Position numbers and translations under genes: made by a program. Below the pieces are notes generated by a model. That model searched no databases. It was not told the origin of the DNA and saw nothing but the letters and a program-made list of their open reading frames with translations. From an uncultured Senegalimassilia sp. (lineage in GTDB: Bacteria > Actinomycetota > Coriobacteriia > Coriobacteriales > Eggerthellaceae), in NCBI RefSeq assembly GCF_934632265.1, contig NZ_CAKTYH010000006.1, positions 1 to 40,078 on the forward strand: a DNA stretch of 40,078 nt. Reading direction: 5' to 3'. This document shows, in pieces, positions 27,154-36,374 of this stretch (positions are counted from its first letter, which is position 1; every line of letters starts with the position of its first letter).

Positions 27154-28671
27154 TTAGCGCATGTTGGAGGCGTAAGGAGCCTTGTCCTTGAGCACGACGT
27201 CGTGCGCCCCGCCCTCGACGATGGAGGTGGAGCTGATGACGGTGAGCTTGGCCTTGTCCTGGAACTCGGGGATGGTGAGCGCACCGCAGTTGCACATGGT
27301 GGACTTGATCTTCAGCAACGTGACCGCGATGTTGTCCTTAAGCGGGCCGGCGTAGGGCACGTAGGAGTCGACGCCTTCCTCGAACGACAGGCTCTTCTTG
27401 CCGCCCAGGTCGTAACGGCCCCAGTTGCGGGCACGGGCAGAACCCTCGCCCCAGTATTCCTTCATGTAGGTGCCGTTGACCATGACCTTGGCCGACGGGG
27501 ACTCATCGAAGCGGGCGAAGTAACGGCCCAGCATGACGAAGTCGGCGCCCATGGCCAGCGCCAGGGAGATGTGATGGTCATAGACGATGCCGCCGTCGGA
27601 GCAGATGGGCACGTAGATGCCGGTCTCCTTGAAGTACTCGTCGCGAGCCTTGGCCACCTCGATGGTTGCCGTGGCCTGGCCGCGGCCGATGCCCTTGGTC
27701 TCGCGGGTGATGCAGATGGAACCGCCGCCGATGCCGATCTTCACGAAGTCGGCGCCAGCCTCTGCCAGGAAGCGGAAGCCCTCGCCGTCGACCACGTTGC
27801 CGGCGCCGATCTTGACGGAATCGCCGTAGTGCTCGCGCACCCACTCGATGGTCATCTTCTGCCAGTCGGAATAGCCCTCGGAGCTGTCGATGCACAGCAC
27901 GTCGGCGCCTGCCTCGACCAGCGCGGGAACGCGCTCGGCGTAGTCGCGGGAGTTGATGCCCGCGCCCACGATGTAGCGCTTGTGGCTGTCGAGCATCTCG
28001 TTGGGGTTGGACTTGTGGCTGTCGTAGTCCTTGCGGAACACCATGTAGACCAGGTTGCCCTCGGCATCCACCAGCGGCAGGGAGTTCAGCTTGTGATCCC
28101 AGATGATATCGTTGGCGACCTTGAGGGAGGTGTCATCGGAAGCGGTGACCAGCTTCTCGAGCGGGGTCATGAACTCGGAGACCTTCTCCTCGCCGGTCAT
28201 GCGGGACAGACGGTAGTCGCGCTCGGTGACCACGCCGAGCAGCTTGCCATGGGCAGAGCCGTCGTCGGTGACGGGCATGGTGGAGTGGCCCGTCTGCTCC
28301 TTCAGGGCCACAACCTGGTTAAGCGTCATGTCGGGGGAAAGGTTGGCGTCGGACTCGACGAAACCTGCCTTGTAGTTCTTCACACGGGCGACCATGGCGG
28401 CTTCCTGCTCGATGGTCTGGTTGCCGTAGATGAAGCTCAGACCGCCCTCGGTTGCCAGGGCGACGGCCATGTTGTCGTCGGACACGGCGGCCATGATGGC
28501 GCTGACCATGGGGATGTTGAGCGAAAGCGGGCACTCTTCCTGGCCCTTGCGGTACTTGACCAACGGGGTTTTCAGGCTCACCGACGCCGGAACGCACGTA
28601 GCAGGCGTATGACCAGGTACCAGAAGATACTCGTTGAACGTACGTGACGGCTCGTCGTAATAATAAGCCAT
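27154..28671 (-). CDS. guaB: IMP dehydrogenase
   Basis: A 505-residue NAD-dependent enzyme making XMP, the committed step of GMP synthesis. The (beta/alpha)8 barrel is interrupted by a CBS pair at about 105-235 ([21 protein letters not shown]). Catalytic Cys is in GSICITRET, the IMP phosphate loop is [11 protein letters not shown], and the flap reads [19 protein letters not shown] with the Arg-Tyr pair. That long flap differs from the short E. coli form and matches a divergent bacterial subgroup. The ATG at 28671 has AAGGAG nine bases upstream; a TATAAT promoter lies 45 bases ahead. Confidence 0.95.
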   Translation of the reverse strand: MAYYYDEPSRTFNEYLLVPGHTPATCVPASVSLKTPLVKYRKGQEECPLSLNIPMVSAIMAAVSDDNMAVALATEGGLSFIYGNQTIEQEAAMVARVKNYKAGFVESDANLSPDMTLNQVVALKEQTGHSTMPVTDDGSAHGKLLGVVTERDYRLSRMTGEEKVSEFMTPLEKLVTASDDTSLKVANDIIWDHKLNSLPLVDAEGNLVYMVFRKDYDSHKSNPNEMLDSHKRYIVGAGINSRDYAERVPALVEAGADVLCIDSSEGYSDWQKMTIEWVREHYGDSVKIGAGNVVDGEGFRFLAEAGADFVKIGIGGGSICITRETKGIGRGQATATIEVAKARDEYFKETGIYVPICSDGGIVYDHHISLALAMGADFVMLGRYFARFDESPSAKVMVNGTYMKEYWGEGSARARNWGRYDLGGKKSLSFEEGVDSYVPYAGPLKDNIAVTLLKIKSTMCNCGALTIPEFQDKAKLTVISSTSIVEGGAHDVVLKDKAPYASNMR

Positions 28672-28715
28672 GGGAGACGGCTCCTTCTCTCGCAACGGGA
28701 TTTTCGTTGCTAGCC

Positions 28716-28744
28716 ATTATAGTCACGCCGACGGCCCGATTGCG
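28716..28744 (-). promoter_or_regulatory. Promoter of guaB
   Basis: Minus strand perfect TATAAT (28721-28716) with CGCAAT 17 bases upstream as a weak -35. The short leader contains a GCAACG/CGTTGC mini-hairpin. Confidence 0.55.
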
Positions 28745-28809
28745 AGGGCAGGCCGGCAAATAGCCGAGAATGTGGAGAAACGCACGAAGGAAAGCGCCTT
28801 CGGGCAACG

Positions 28810-28836
28810 AAAAAGGCCGCCGGCTCCCCGGCGGCC
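28810..28836 (-). terminator. Terminator of the NSS transporter gene
   Basis: GGCCGCCGG/CCGGCGGCC, nine GC pairs and a four-base loop, then five T on the minus strand. Confidence 0.92.
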
Positions 28837-28869
28837 CTAGCAGGCGCGATATGCGATTTTGCAGCCTTA

Positions 28870-30276
28870 TCAGCCCAGCCCCGCCCATTTCGCGATGATG
28901 GGAGCGTAACCCATGGCGAACACGATGAGCATGCCCACGGGGATGACGTAGGTCACGTAGCCGCGCGCCCATCGCGGGAACTTCAAGCCGCTGCCCGTGT
29001 CGGCCTCCGCCAAAAAGCCTTCCCAGCCCCAGCCGCTTTTTCGCGTACAGAACAGCACCAGCAGCAGGCCGCCCCACGGCAGGATGTTGTTCGATACCAG
29101 GAAGTCCTCGATGGCCTGGATGTCGCCGATGCCCGGGACCGTGAAGCCCGCCAGCACGTTGAAGCCCAAGACGCACGGCATGCTGAGCACCGCCAGCAGC
29201 ACGCCGTTGACCACGCATGCCTTCTTACGCGGCGTCCCCCACTGGTCCATGGTGAAGCTCATGATGTTCTCGAACACGGCGATGACGGTGGACAGCGCGG
29301 CGAACGTCATGAACACGAAGAACAGCACGGCCCACAGCTGGCCGAACGGCATCTCGTTGAACACGCTGGGCAGCGTGATGAACACCAGGCCCGGGCCCGA
29401 ACCCGGCTCCACGCCGAACGCGAAGCACGACGGGAAGATGACGAGGCCCGCCATCAGCGCCACGAGCGTATCAAGGCCGGCCACGCGCACCGCCTCGCCC
29501 GTAAGCGTATGGTCCTTGCCGATATAGCTGCCGAAGATGGACATGCCGCCCATGCCCACCGAAACGGTGAAGAAGGCCTGACCCATGGCGGCGTACACGG
29601 CATCGCCGAAGGTTGCCAGCTGCTCGGCCAGCGTGGCGCCGGCGAACATCTTGCTGAAGTCGGGCATCAGGTAGAAGCGCAGGCCCTCTGCCGCGCCCGG
29701 CAGCGTGACCGCGCGCACGCACAGGGCTACGAGCACCACGAACAGGGCCATCATCATAACCTTCGTCACGCGCTCCACGCCCTTCTGCACGCCGGCGCGC
29801 GTGACGCCCACGCCCACGCCCACGATGATGAGCATGTACACGGCAAGCTGCACCGGGTCTGCCAGCAAGCCGTTGAAGACGTCCGCCACCTGGGAGCTTT
29901 CAAGGCCCACGAACTCGCCGGAGGCGCTTTTCACCACGAAGGCGAGCATCCAGCCGCCCACGGTGGTGTAGAACATCATGAGCAGGTAGTTGCCGGCAAG
30001 CGCCAGCCACTTGAACGCATGCCACTTCGTTCCCGCCGGCTCAAGCACGTCGTAGCTGCGCGCGATGGAGCGCTGGCTTGCGCGGCCGGCGGCGAACTCC
30101 ATGATGAGGGCCGGAAGCGCGAAGATGGCAAGAAACACCAGGTACATGATCACGAACGCCGCACCGCCGTACTCACCCGTGATATAGGGGAAGCGCCACA
30201 CGTTGCCCAAACCGATGGCGCAGCCTGCGCTCACCAGGATGAACCCGAGGCGGGTTCCGAACTTCTCGCGTTCCAT
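28870..30276 (-). CDS. Sodium-dependent transporter of the NSS (SLC6-like) family
   Basis: A 468-residue membrane protein with eleven or twelve segments. SAGCAIGLGNVWRFPYI near the N-terminus is the NSS signature that lines the substrate and sodium sites in TM1; GGAAFVIMYL and the FxxS/TMS-rich TM6-8 region (SVGMGGMSIFGSYI) also fit. Bacterial relatives import amino acids with sodium (LeuT, MhsT, TnaT); the substrate here is unknown. The ATG at 30276 has GGAGG four bases upstream. Only about 40 bases separate it from a strong terminator hairpin, so its promoter may lie upstream of that hairpin. Confidence 0.93.
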   Translation of the reverse strand: MEREKFGTRLGFILVSAGCAIGLGNVWRFPYITGEYGGAAFVIMYLVFLAIFALPALIMEFAAGRASQRSIARSYDVLEPAGTKWHAFKWLALAGNYLLMMFYTTVGGWMLAFVVKSASGEFVGLESSQVADVFNGLLADPVQLAVYMLIIVGVGVGVTRAGVQKGVERVTKVMMMALFVVLVALCVRAVTLPGAAEGLRFYLMPDFSKMFAGATLAEQLATFGDAVYAAMGQAFFTVSVGMGGMSIFGSYIGKDHTLTGEAVRVAGLDTLVALMAGLVIFPSCFAFGVEPGSGPGLVFITLPSVFNEMPFGQLWAVLFFVFMTFAALSTVIAVFENIMSFTMDQWGTPRKKACVVNGVLLAVLSMPCVLGFNVLAGFTVPGIGDIQAIEDFLVSNNILPWGGLLLVLFCTRKSGWGWEGFLAEADTGSGLKFPRWARGYVTYVIPVGMLIVFAMGYAPIIAKWAGLG

Positions 30277-30313
30277 TCATCCTCCAAACCGCGCACCGCG
30301 GCGCGCGTAACGC

Positions 30314-30343
30314 AGAAAACGCCCGGCGTAGCGATACGCCGGG
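30314..30343 (-). terminator. Strong hairpin between the ABC exporter and the NSS gene
   Basis: CGCCCGGCGTA/TACGCCGGGCG, eleven pairs and a four-base loop, then four T on the minus strand. It terminates the ABC gene and may also sit in the NSS leader. Confidence 0.88.
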
Positions 30344-30416
30344 CGCTCACAATCAACCCTTGCAGTGTAGCGGAAAGCGGGGCCTGCCGCCAGAAACGTT
30401 ACCGAACACGGTCGCC

Positions 30417-33400
30417 TTATTCCGACCGCAGGGCCTCGACCGGGTCCTTTCGGCTGGCGGCGCTTGAGGGGATAAGGCCCGCCAGGAACGTGAGCAGCAT
30501 GCTGATGCCCACGAGCACCACCGCCGCCTGCCAGGGCAGGATGGCCACGTTGCGGACGTCGAACAGCGAGTACACGATGGCGTTGGCGGGTATGCAGGCA
30601 AGCGCGGTCAACCCGATGCCGATGACGCCCGCCGTGAAGCCCACGATGATGGTCTCGGCGTTGAACACGCGGCTGATGTCGCCCTTGCTGGCGCCGATGG
30701 AGCGCAGGATGCCGATCTCCTTCTTGCGCTCGAGCACGCTGATATAGGTGATCACGCCGATCATGATGGAGCTGACCACCAACGAGATGGCCACGAACGC
30801 CACCAACACGTAGCTGATCATGTTCACGATGGTGGTGACCGAGCTCATCAGCGCGCCCACGATATCGGTGTAGCTGACCACCTTCCCCTCTTCGCCGTTG
30901 GCCTCCATGCGGTCGTTGTAGGCGTCGAGGATGTCGATGACGCTTTGCTTGCTGGGGAAATCCTTCGGGTAGATGTCGATGCTGGCGGGCTTGGCGTAAT
31001 CGGCCCAGCCCAGCTTCTTCATGTTGTTGTCGTAGCTGGACTGCTCGGTGGACATGAGGCTTGCCATGAGCTCGGCAAGCTCTTTCTCGTCCATGTTCAT
31101 CTGGAAGGCGTCGGCGAACGCGGACTGGTCGATGCCCATGGCGCTGGACATGTTGCCGGCAAGCTTGGTCATATAGGAGTTCATCGCGGCGGACACCTGC
31201 TGCTGCATCGCGCTCGCGAACTGGGTCATCACCTGCGACATGGCGCTTTGCATGTACGCCTGCACGGCGGCGCCGAGCTGCGTTTGCAGCTGCGAGGAGA
31301 TGGCCTGCGTCAACGCCGGGAGCAGCTGCTGCTGAAGCTGCTGGCCAACCTGCTGCGAAAGCTGGTCGCGCAGCTGCTGCTCGATCTGGCCCGACATGCC
31401 GCTGAAGTCGATGGAGTCGGCGATGACCTGCTGCATCGCCGCCTGCGTGGCGGGGTCTGCCAGATACGCCGCCACGGCCGTATCGGGGCTGCCCGCATAT
31501 TCCGGGTGCGCCGCCAGCCACGCAGGGTATCCCTGCACGATGCCCATGACGCCGGCGGTGAGCGCATCGGTTTTGATGGTGGGCTGCACGCCGTCGAAGC
31601 TGATGTCCAGCCCGCTGAAATCAAGGCTGAGCTTGCTGACGTCGATGGCGCTCGGATCGATGCTGATGGACGACGCGTCGAAGGCGGGCAAGCTGGAAAG
31701 ATCAAGGTTCATGCCCGACAAATCCATACTGGCGCCCAGATCGGCGCCCTGCAGCCCCGCGGTCAGCGCGCTTTGGTCGAACGTGAAGGCGCTCTGCAGC
31801 TTCTGCCCATCGATGGTGAACAGGCTGGACATATCGAAGGCGTTACCGTTTTTCTGGTCGCTTTCCTCATCGGCGAACGACTTGCCCGTGATCACGTTCG
31901 TTGCCGGGTTCGCCTTCTGGTCCTGCACGATTTGGGTGTTCCCCGCTTGGTCGATCAGGTGGTTCACCAAGCTGGAGGGGTAGTACAGACCCGTCTGCAG
32001 GGAGGTGATCTTCGCGCCCTCCTTCGGCTTCACGACGCCCGCGATCTTCAGCGTTTCCCCGTTGTCCACCAGGTTCCTCATGTAGGCATCGTCGCCGGAC
32101 TTGTCCTTCCACACGCCGTATTCGTCGTCGCGCTGGTAGAAGTCCGCGGCGTTCACCAGCTTGAAGGTGACGCCCATCAGGTCGTCATAGGAGAACGACA
32201 GGCTGTCGCTCGGCGCGTTGACGGCTTCTTCGTTGGCGAAGGCGCGCACCATGCTCTCAAGCTCGGCATGGTCGCGCAGCCCCATGGAGTAGAGCATGAA
32301 ATCGCTCACGCTGCCGCCCGGGGTGAGCACCAGCACGACCTCGTCGTAGTTTTCGGGCCAATGACCTGCCATGACGTCATATTGGCCTTCAACCATGCCC
32401 ATGTTGTCGGGCAGCTTGTAGAAGATGTTGGTGCTCATCATCGACGACATGATGCCGTTCGAGGCCGTTGACGATCCCAGGCCGATGCTAGCGAACGACT
32501 TGTCCGGGTTCACCTGACGCACGGCGCCGGATGTGTCGGAGCTGAAAATCTGCGGCGTGACGTTGTAGCCGTACTCGATGGAGCTCACGTACGGCTCCAC
32601 GCCCGATTCGCCCGAATCGAAGTACTCCTTCAGCGACGCCAGGTCGTTGCTGCCGATGCTGTCGAAGGTGCTCGCGATCATCTTCGATTCGTGCACGGGC
32701 TTGCCCGAGCCGTCATCGGACGCGTCGTCCTGCGCCTTCTCCGACGACGATCCTTCCGCACCGCTGCCCAGACCCATCATGCTGGTCATATCGAACCCTT
32801 GGTCCTGGATCTGCAGCGGGTATTCGGAAAGCGTCTCCTCCTCCACGTTGGCGATGTAGCTGTTCACGCCGTTGGCCAGCGACAGGATGGCGGCGATGCC
32901 GATGATGCCGATGCTGCCCGCGAACGCCGTCATAAGCGTGCGGCCCTTCTTCGTGAGCAGGTTCTTAAACGACAGGGAAAGCGCCGTGAGGAACGACATG
33001 CTGGTGCGGCGGGCCTGCTTCGCGACGCGGCGCGGGCTATTCTCGGCCGCCGGGTCGAACGGACGGGTGTCGTCGCGGATGACGCCGTCGGCCAGGGTGA
33101 CGATGCGCGTGGCATAGCGCTGCGCCAGCTCGGGGTTGTGCGTGACCATGATGACCAGGCGATCGTCGGCGATCTCGGTGAGCAGGTCCATGATCTGCAC
33201 GCTGGTCTTGGAATCGAGCGCGCCCGTGGGCTCGTCGGCCAGCAAGATCTCGGGGTCGTTGATGAGCGCACGGGCGATGGCGACGCGCTGCATCTGACCA
33301 CCGGAAAGCTGGCTAGGTTTCTTGTTCACGTGCTCGGCAAGCCCCACGCGGCCAAGCGCCTCGACGGCGCGCTGGCGACGTTCGGCGCGGGACACGCCGG

Positions 33401-33731
33401 AAAGCGTGAGGGCGAGCTCAACGTTTTCCAGGATGGTCTGATGCGGGATAAGGTTGTAGGCCTGGAACACGAAGCCGATGCGGTTGTTGCGGTACGCGTC
33501 CCAATCGCGGTCCTTGTACTCGCTTGTGGACACGCCGTCGATGAGCAGGTTGCCGTCATCGTAGTGGTCAAGGCCGCCGATGATGTTGAGCATGGTGGTC
33601 TTGCCCGAGCCTGAAGGCCCCAGCACCGCCACGAACTCATTGTCGCGGAAGGCCACCGACACATGGTCGAGCGCGGTTTGCGTGAAGTCCGCGGTGGTGT
33701 AGGACTTGCACACGTTTATCAGTTGCAGCAT
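30417..33731 (-). CDS. MacB-like ABC exporter: ATPase fused to a permease with a very large extracellular domain
   Basis: A 1104-residue fusion. Residues 1-225 are a LolD/MacB-type ATPase: GPSGSGKTT (38-46), LSGGQMQRVAIARAL (142-156), ILLADEPTGALD (162-173). TM1 follows near 267-290. About 670 residues then lie outside the membrane, and three segments of an FtsX-like domain close the protein (KKEIGILRSIGASKGDI between them). The outer domain includes a long Gln-rich, probably coiled-coil stretch encoded near 31130-31430 and Ser/Asp/Phe-rich repeats just before it. MacB-type machines move lipoproteins, peptides or drugs mechanically; the cargo is unknown. ATG 33731 follows AAAGGCGG. Confidence 0.9.
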   Translation of the reverse strand: MLQLINVCKSYTTADFTQTALDHVSVAFRDNEFVAVLGPSGSGKTTMLNIIGGLDHYDDGNLLIDGVSTSEYKDRDWDAYRNNRIGFVFQAYNLIPHQTILENVELALTLSGVSRAERRQRAVEALGRVGLAEHVNKKPSQLSGGQMQRVAIARALINDPEILLADEPTGALDSKTSVQIMDLLTEIADDRLVIMVTHNPELAQRYATRIVTLADGVIRDDTRPFDPAAENSPRRVAKQARRTSMSFLTALSLSFKNLLTKKGRTLMTAFAGSIGIIGIAAILSLANGVNSYIANVEEETLSEYPLQIQDQGFDMTSMMGLGSGAEGSSSEKAQDDASDDGSGKPVHESKMIASTFDSIGSNDLASLKEYFDSGESGVEPYVSSIEYGYNVTPQIFSSDTSGAVRQVNPDKSFASIGLGSSTASNGIMSSMMSTNIFYKLPDNMGMVEGQYDVMAGHWPENYDEVVLVLTPGGSVSDFMLYSMGLRDHAELESMVRAFANEEAVNAPSDSLSFSYDDLMGVTFKLVNAADFYQRDDEYGVWKDKSGDDAYMRNLVDNGETLKIAGVVKPKEGAKITSLQTGLYYPSSLVNHLIDQAGNTQIVQDQKANPATNVITGKSFADEESDQKNGNAFDMSSLFTIDGQKLQSAFTFDQSALTAGLQGADLGASMDLSGMNLDLSSLPAFDASSISIDPSAIDVSKLSLDFSGLDISFDGVQPTIKTDALTAGVMGIVQGYPAWLAAHPEYAGSPDTAVAAYLADPATQAAMQQVIADSIDFSGMSGQIEQQLRDQLSQQVGQQLQQQLLPALTQAISSQLQTQLGAAVQAYMQSAMSQVMTQFASAMQQQVSAAMNSYMTKLAGNMSSAMGIDQSAFADAFQMNMDEKELAELMASLMSTEQSSYDNNMKKLGWADYAKPASIDIYPKDFPSKQSVIDILDAYNDRMEANGEEGKVVSYTDIVGALMSSVTTIVNMISYVLVAFVAISLVVSSIMIGVITYISVLERKKEIGILRSIGASKGDISRVFNAETIIVGFTAGVIGIGLTALACIPANAIVYSLFDVRNVAILPWQAAVVLVGISMLLTFLAGLIPSSAASRKDPVEALRSE

Positions 33732-33780
33732 GCAGCCGCCTTTCGAATCTGAAGACAATCGCTATGATTATCCCCCGCTG

Positions 33781-33867
33781 CGCGCCCTATTCGCCCCGTT
33801 TTCGCGAAATGCGTGGAATCCGTTACCTTCGGCCCGCGATGCAGGAGCACCGCCCGGCAAAAGCCGC
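33781..33867. repeat. Left copy of a ~90-base direct repeat flanking the zinc-ribbon block
   Basis: It matches 38297-38386 in the same orientation at about 80 of 87 aligned positions, with one three-base indel. Six of seven substitutions are transitions. It contains the perfect palindrome TTTCGCGAAA. It lies just upstream of the ABC exporter gene. Confidence 0.88.
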
Positions 33868-33873
33868 AACGGA

Positions 33874-33903
33874 AATGGCCTGCCACTTCCATGGCAGGCC
33901 ATT
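33874..33903 (-). terminator. Hairpin after the serine hydrolase gene
   Basis: AATGGCCTGCCA/TGGCAGGCCATT, twelve perfect pairs with a six-base loop, 24 bases after the stop. The T run is short. Confidence 0.7.
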
Positions 33904-33927
33904 AAGGAAAAGCAAGCCGCATATCTA

Positions 33928-34881
33928 TTAGCCGATTTCGGAATCCGCCTTTTGCGCGATATCAACCATGCAAGCCTGCGCCTGCGACTTTTCGGCATCG
34001 CCGGAAAGCACCACCATCACATAGGGGCTCTGGTCAAGCACGATGCCCCCATCGTTGAACACGCCATCCAACGTACCCGTCTTGTGGGCAAAAACGCTGC
34101 CCGCAGGCAACCCTTCGAGCAACCCAGCGTCATCATGCTGGCCTTTCAGCAAGTCAAGAGCAAACTCGCTCATGTCCGAGTTCACCAGCTTTCCCTGGTA
34201 GATAAGCTGCAGCATACGAGCAACGTCGTTCGCCGATGTATAGTTCTCATCGCCCGCAGCAAAATCCATCATACGGCGGTTGAGCACGGTCTGCGTAAGG
34301 CCGATTTCGCTCGCGTACTCGTTCACGGCCGGCATGCCGACCGCATCGATGATCAGATTGGTGGCGATATTATCGCTATCTTGAATCATGTAAGCGGCAA
34401 GCTGGCGATACGTATACGACCCTCCAGCGCCCGATGCCTGGATAACGCCCGTACCTCCCACTATGTCCGATGGGCCCACAGTTGCCGAATCATCAAGCGA
34501 TAGCGCCCCGGATTGGGCCTGATCGAGCAAAGTCCCCAATATCGCCAGCTTGATGATGCTAGCGGAAACGAAGGGTTTGCCACCGTTCACGTCAACCAAC
34601 CACGATCCATCGGCCGACGCGCATGCAACGGCATAAGTCCCCGCATGAGCCTCCATGGCCTGCTCCAGCGAATCCCGCAAGCCCTCCGGCGCCGAAGCGG
34701 ACGCCGGAACCTCGTCGGCACGAACATCATCGACGCGGTCGACAAGCGCCTCTACGTCGGTAGCGCCAGCGACCTCCCCTTGTTTTGTCTGGCCGGAAGC
34801 GCACCCGGCAAGCAAGCATGACGAAAACAGCGCCACCGCAAGCATCACCCTGATGCCAACGGCCCGCTCCGCCGCGCCCAT
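33928..34881 (-). CDS. Serine hydrolase lipoprotein of the class A beta-lactamase/PBP fold
   Basis: A 317-residue predicted lipoprotein: the signal ends in lipobox LLAGC with C27 lipidated. The catalytic domain starts near 70. The three fold motifs are present: SxxK as S108-IIK-K111, SDN at 169-171 and KTG at 267-269 (HKTGTLDG). The omega-loop Glu typical of true class A enzymes is not clear, so this may be a carboxypeptidase- or esterase-like protein, or cell-wall sensor, rather than a resistance enzyme. Its ATG shares a base with the stop of the upstream DUF6273 gene (TGATG), so translation is probably coupled and the products may act together. Confidence 0.85.
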   Translation of the reverse strand: MGAAERAVGIRVMLAVALFSSCLLAGCASGQTKQGEVAGATDVEALVDRVDDVRADEVPASASAPEGLRDSLEQAMEAHAGTYAVACASADGSWLVDVNGGKPFVSASIIKLAILGTLLDQAQSGALSLDDSATVGPSDIVGGTGVIQASGAGGSYTYRQLAAYMIQDSDNIATNLIIDAVGMPAVNEYASEIGLTQTVLNRRMMDFAAGDENYTSANDVARMLQLIYQGKLVNSDMSEFALDLLKGQHDDAGLLEGLPAGSVFAHKTGTLDGVFNDGGIVLDQSPYVMVVLSGDAEKSQAQACMVDIAQKADSEIG

Positions 34882-36083
34882 CACAAGCAGAACCCGAACA
34901 CGACGCCCTCCGCAGTGGAGGCATAGCCGCCGTTATCTATCTCCGGCCCCATATCCCCGAACGACGTTGAGACATTAGGAGCCGATGAACGCATCCACCA
35001 TACGCTGGGATCGCTCGACCAGGCAATGCTGCGATCAAGCGAGGCATGGCCCTGCTCACCAGCAACGCCTTGCTGCTTGAACCAAGCGTATTGCGACCCC
35101 TCCTTATTATCCACCGTGTCGATATAGCTTTGATCCGACCCTTTGTTCCACGCAATGGGACCAAGGCACTCCATCCAGGAGAACAGCCATACGCTGTCCT
35201 GCGTCTCGGTAACGCTTGCAGGCGAAGTGGTCTTACCGGCGTTGTTCGACAGCTTGCTCACCGCCACCACGTCAGAACGCATTTCGTCGGGAAACGACTG
35301 CAGCACTTCCCCGTTCAGCCAAGCGCGCATGCCCGACGACTTCCAGCCACCGGAGTTCGAAGCCGTGGGATTCATGGGATGCTGGGCGAAAATCTCCGAG
35401 GTCATAAACGTGAACGCTGCGTTCCGCCCGCTCGAGTTTTTGTCTTTGAATACATCGACGATGAACACGTCCACATCCCCCATGGACGTCTGCAGCGTCT
35501 TCGTTTCGCCGGTAAACGAACCGTCCGATTTCACGAGGTTATAACTTGCCGCCATCTTCACGGCGTCGTCGCGATTTTTCGCCGTGCGCTCTATTTCCGC
35601 AGCGATATTCGAAAGGTCAGCCCACGAATACTCGGAGATGCCGCTTTTCACCTGCACTTGCTGGGAGACGGCGTTTTCCGTGGCGGATCCCTGCGCCCCG
35701 TCGGATTGCTGTTGGGCCTGTTGGTCGGTCTGCTGCCGACTTACCACCTCGCTAGACGAGCCACCAACCGCTCCGACGATGCGAGGCACAGCGAACACGG
35801 CTACCGCGATGACAAGAACCGCGCATACCGCCGCAACGGTCGCAACCTGCGGGGAGATGAGCTTGCCCCGAGAGGCGGCTCCTTGCGCCATCGCCGGGCG
35901 AAACCCCCGATTGCCCCCAACATCCTGCGACGGCGATGCCTGCGCGGAGACGGTATCCCCCGCTTGCCGGCCCGAGATATCGCCAGCGTACGACGCAGGC
36001 TCTTCATCAAGAACCGGGGCCCCGCAGAACTCGCAGAACCTGGCATCATCCTCAATCGGCTTTCCGCAATTCGCGCAGAACAT
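34881..36083 (-). CDS. Zinc-ribbon, single-pass membrane protein with a DUF6273-like extracellular domain
   Basis: A 400-residue protein. It opens with a zinc ribbon, MFCANCGKPIEDDARFC with ligands C3, C6, C17 and C20, facing the cytoplasm. A disordered stretch leads to one membrane segment (about 79-104), then a Gln-rich linker. The outer domain from about residue 165 to the end has SGGWKSSGMRAWLN and closes with EGVVFGFCL, resembling DUF6273, a family of unknown function common in gut anaerobes. The ATG at 36083 has an AGGGGG site; the frame extends upstream to 36212 with a Cys-rich stretch that looks non-coding. It is translationally coupled to the serine hydrolase. Confidence 0.82.
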   Translation of the reverse strand: MFCANCGKPIEDDARFCEFCGAPVLDEEPASYAGDISGRQAGDTVSAQASPSQDVGGNRGFRPAMAQGAASRGKLISPQVATVAAVCAVLVIAVAVFAVPRIVGAVGGSSSEVVSRQQTDQQAQQQSDGAQGSATENAVSQQVQVKSGISEYSWADLSNIAAEIERTAKNRDDAVKMAASYNLVKSDGSFTGETKTLQTSMGDVDVFIVDVFKDKNSSGRNAAFTFMTSEIFAQHPMNPTASNSGGWKSSGMRAWLNGEVLQSFPDEMRSDVVAVSKLSNNAGKTTSPASVTETQDSVWLFSWMECLGPIAWNKGSDQSYIDTVDNKEGSQYAWFKQQGVAGEQGHASLDRSIAWSSDPSVWWMRSSAPNVSTSFGDMGPEIDNGGYASTAEGVVFGFCL

Positions 36084-36254
36084 AGCGCACCCCCTACCGC
36101 TAGCCACCAAACAGCATCTGCCACGACAGCAACATGATGGCTCCATAGTAGCCGAACAACAAGCAAAGAAAACAGGCGAATCAGCGTCCGGCACCCCTCC
36201 GCCCGGTTTCACCGCTTGTCCTTGAGACGGCTCCCGCTAAGGCGATTGTGACGA

Positions 36255-36283
36255 ATGCCACGGGGCGCCGTAGCCGGTATACT
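36255..36283 (+). promoter_or_regulatory. Promoter of the DUF4282-like gene
   Basis: ATGCCA (36255-36260), exactly 17 bases, TATACT (36278-36283). The start would be near 36290, leaving a 45-base leader with AAGGAGG. Confidence 0.6.
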
Positions 36284-36334
36284 ATCTTCATTGCGGCAGG
36301 AAGGCCGCTTCGGGGTTCAAAAAGGAGGGATCGT

Positions 36335-36374
36335 TATGTACGGTTCAACTGGCGCTATGTACGGTTCAACTGGC
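36335..36374. repeat. Tandem 21-base repeat duplicating the start codon region
   Basis: A 19-base identical block beginning TATGTACGG occurs at 36335-36353 and 36356-36374, period 21. It duplicates the ATG and gives the protein the repeat MYGSTGA-MYGSTGS in frame. Confidence 0.9.

Noticed and set aside
30945..32471. A 508-codon open frame on the plus strand, rich in His, Leu and Val.
   Set aside because: It is antisense to the ABC exporter; the composition is that of a codon shadow.
33928..34881. Reading the serine hydrolase as an antibiotic-resistance beta-lactamase.
   Set aside because: The omega-loop Glu motif is unclear and it is coupled to a DUF6273 gene; a cell-wall or esterase role is equally possible.
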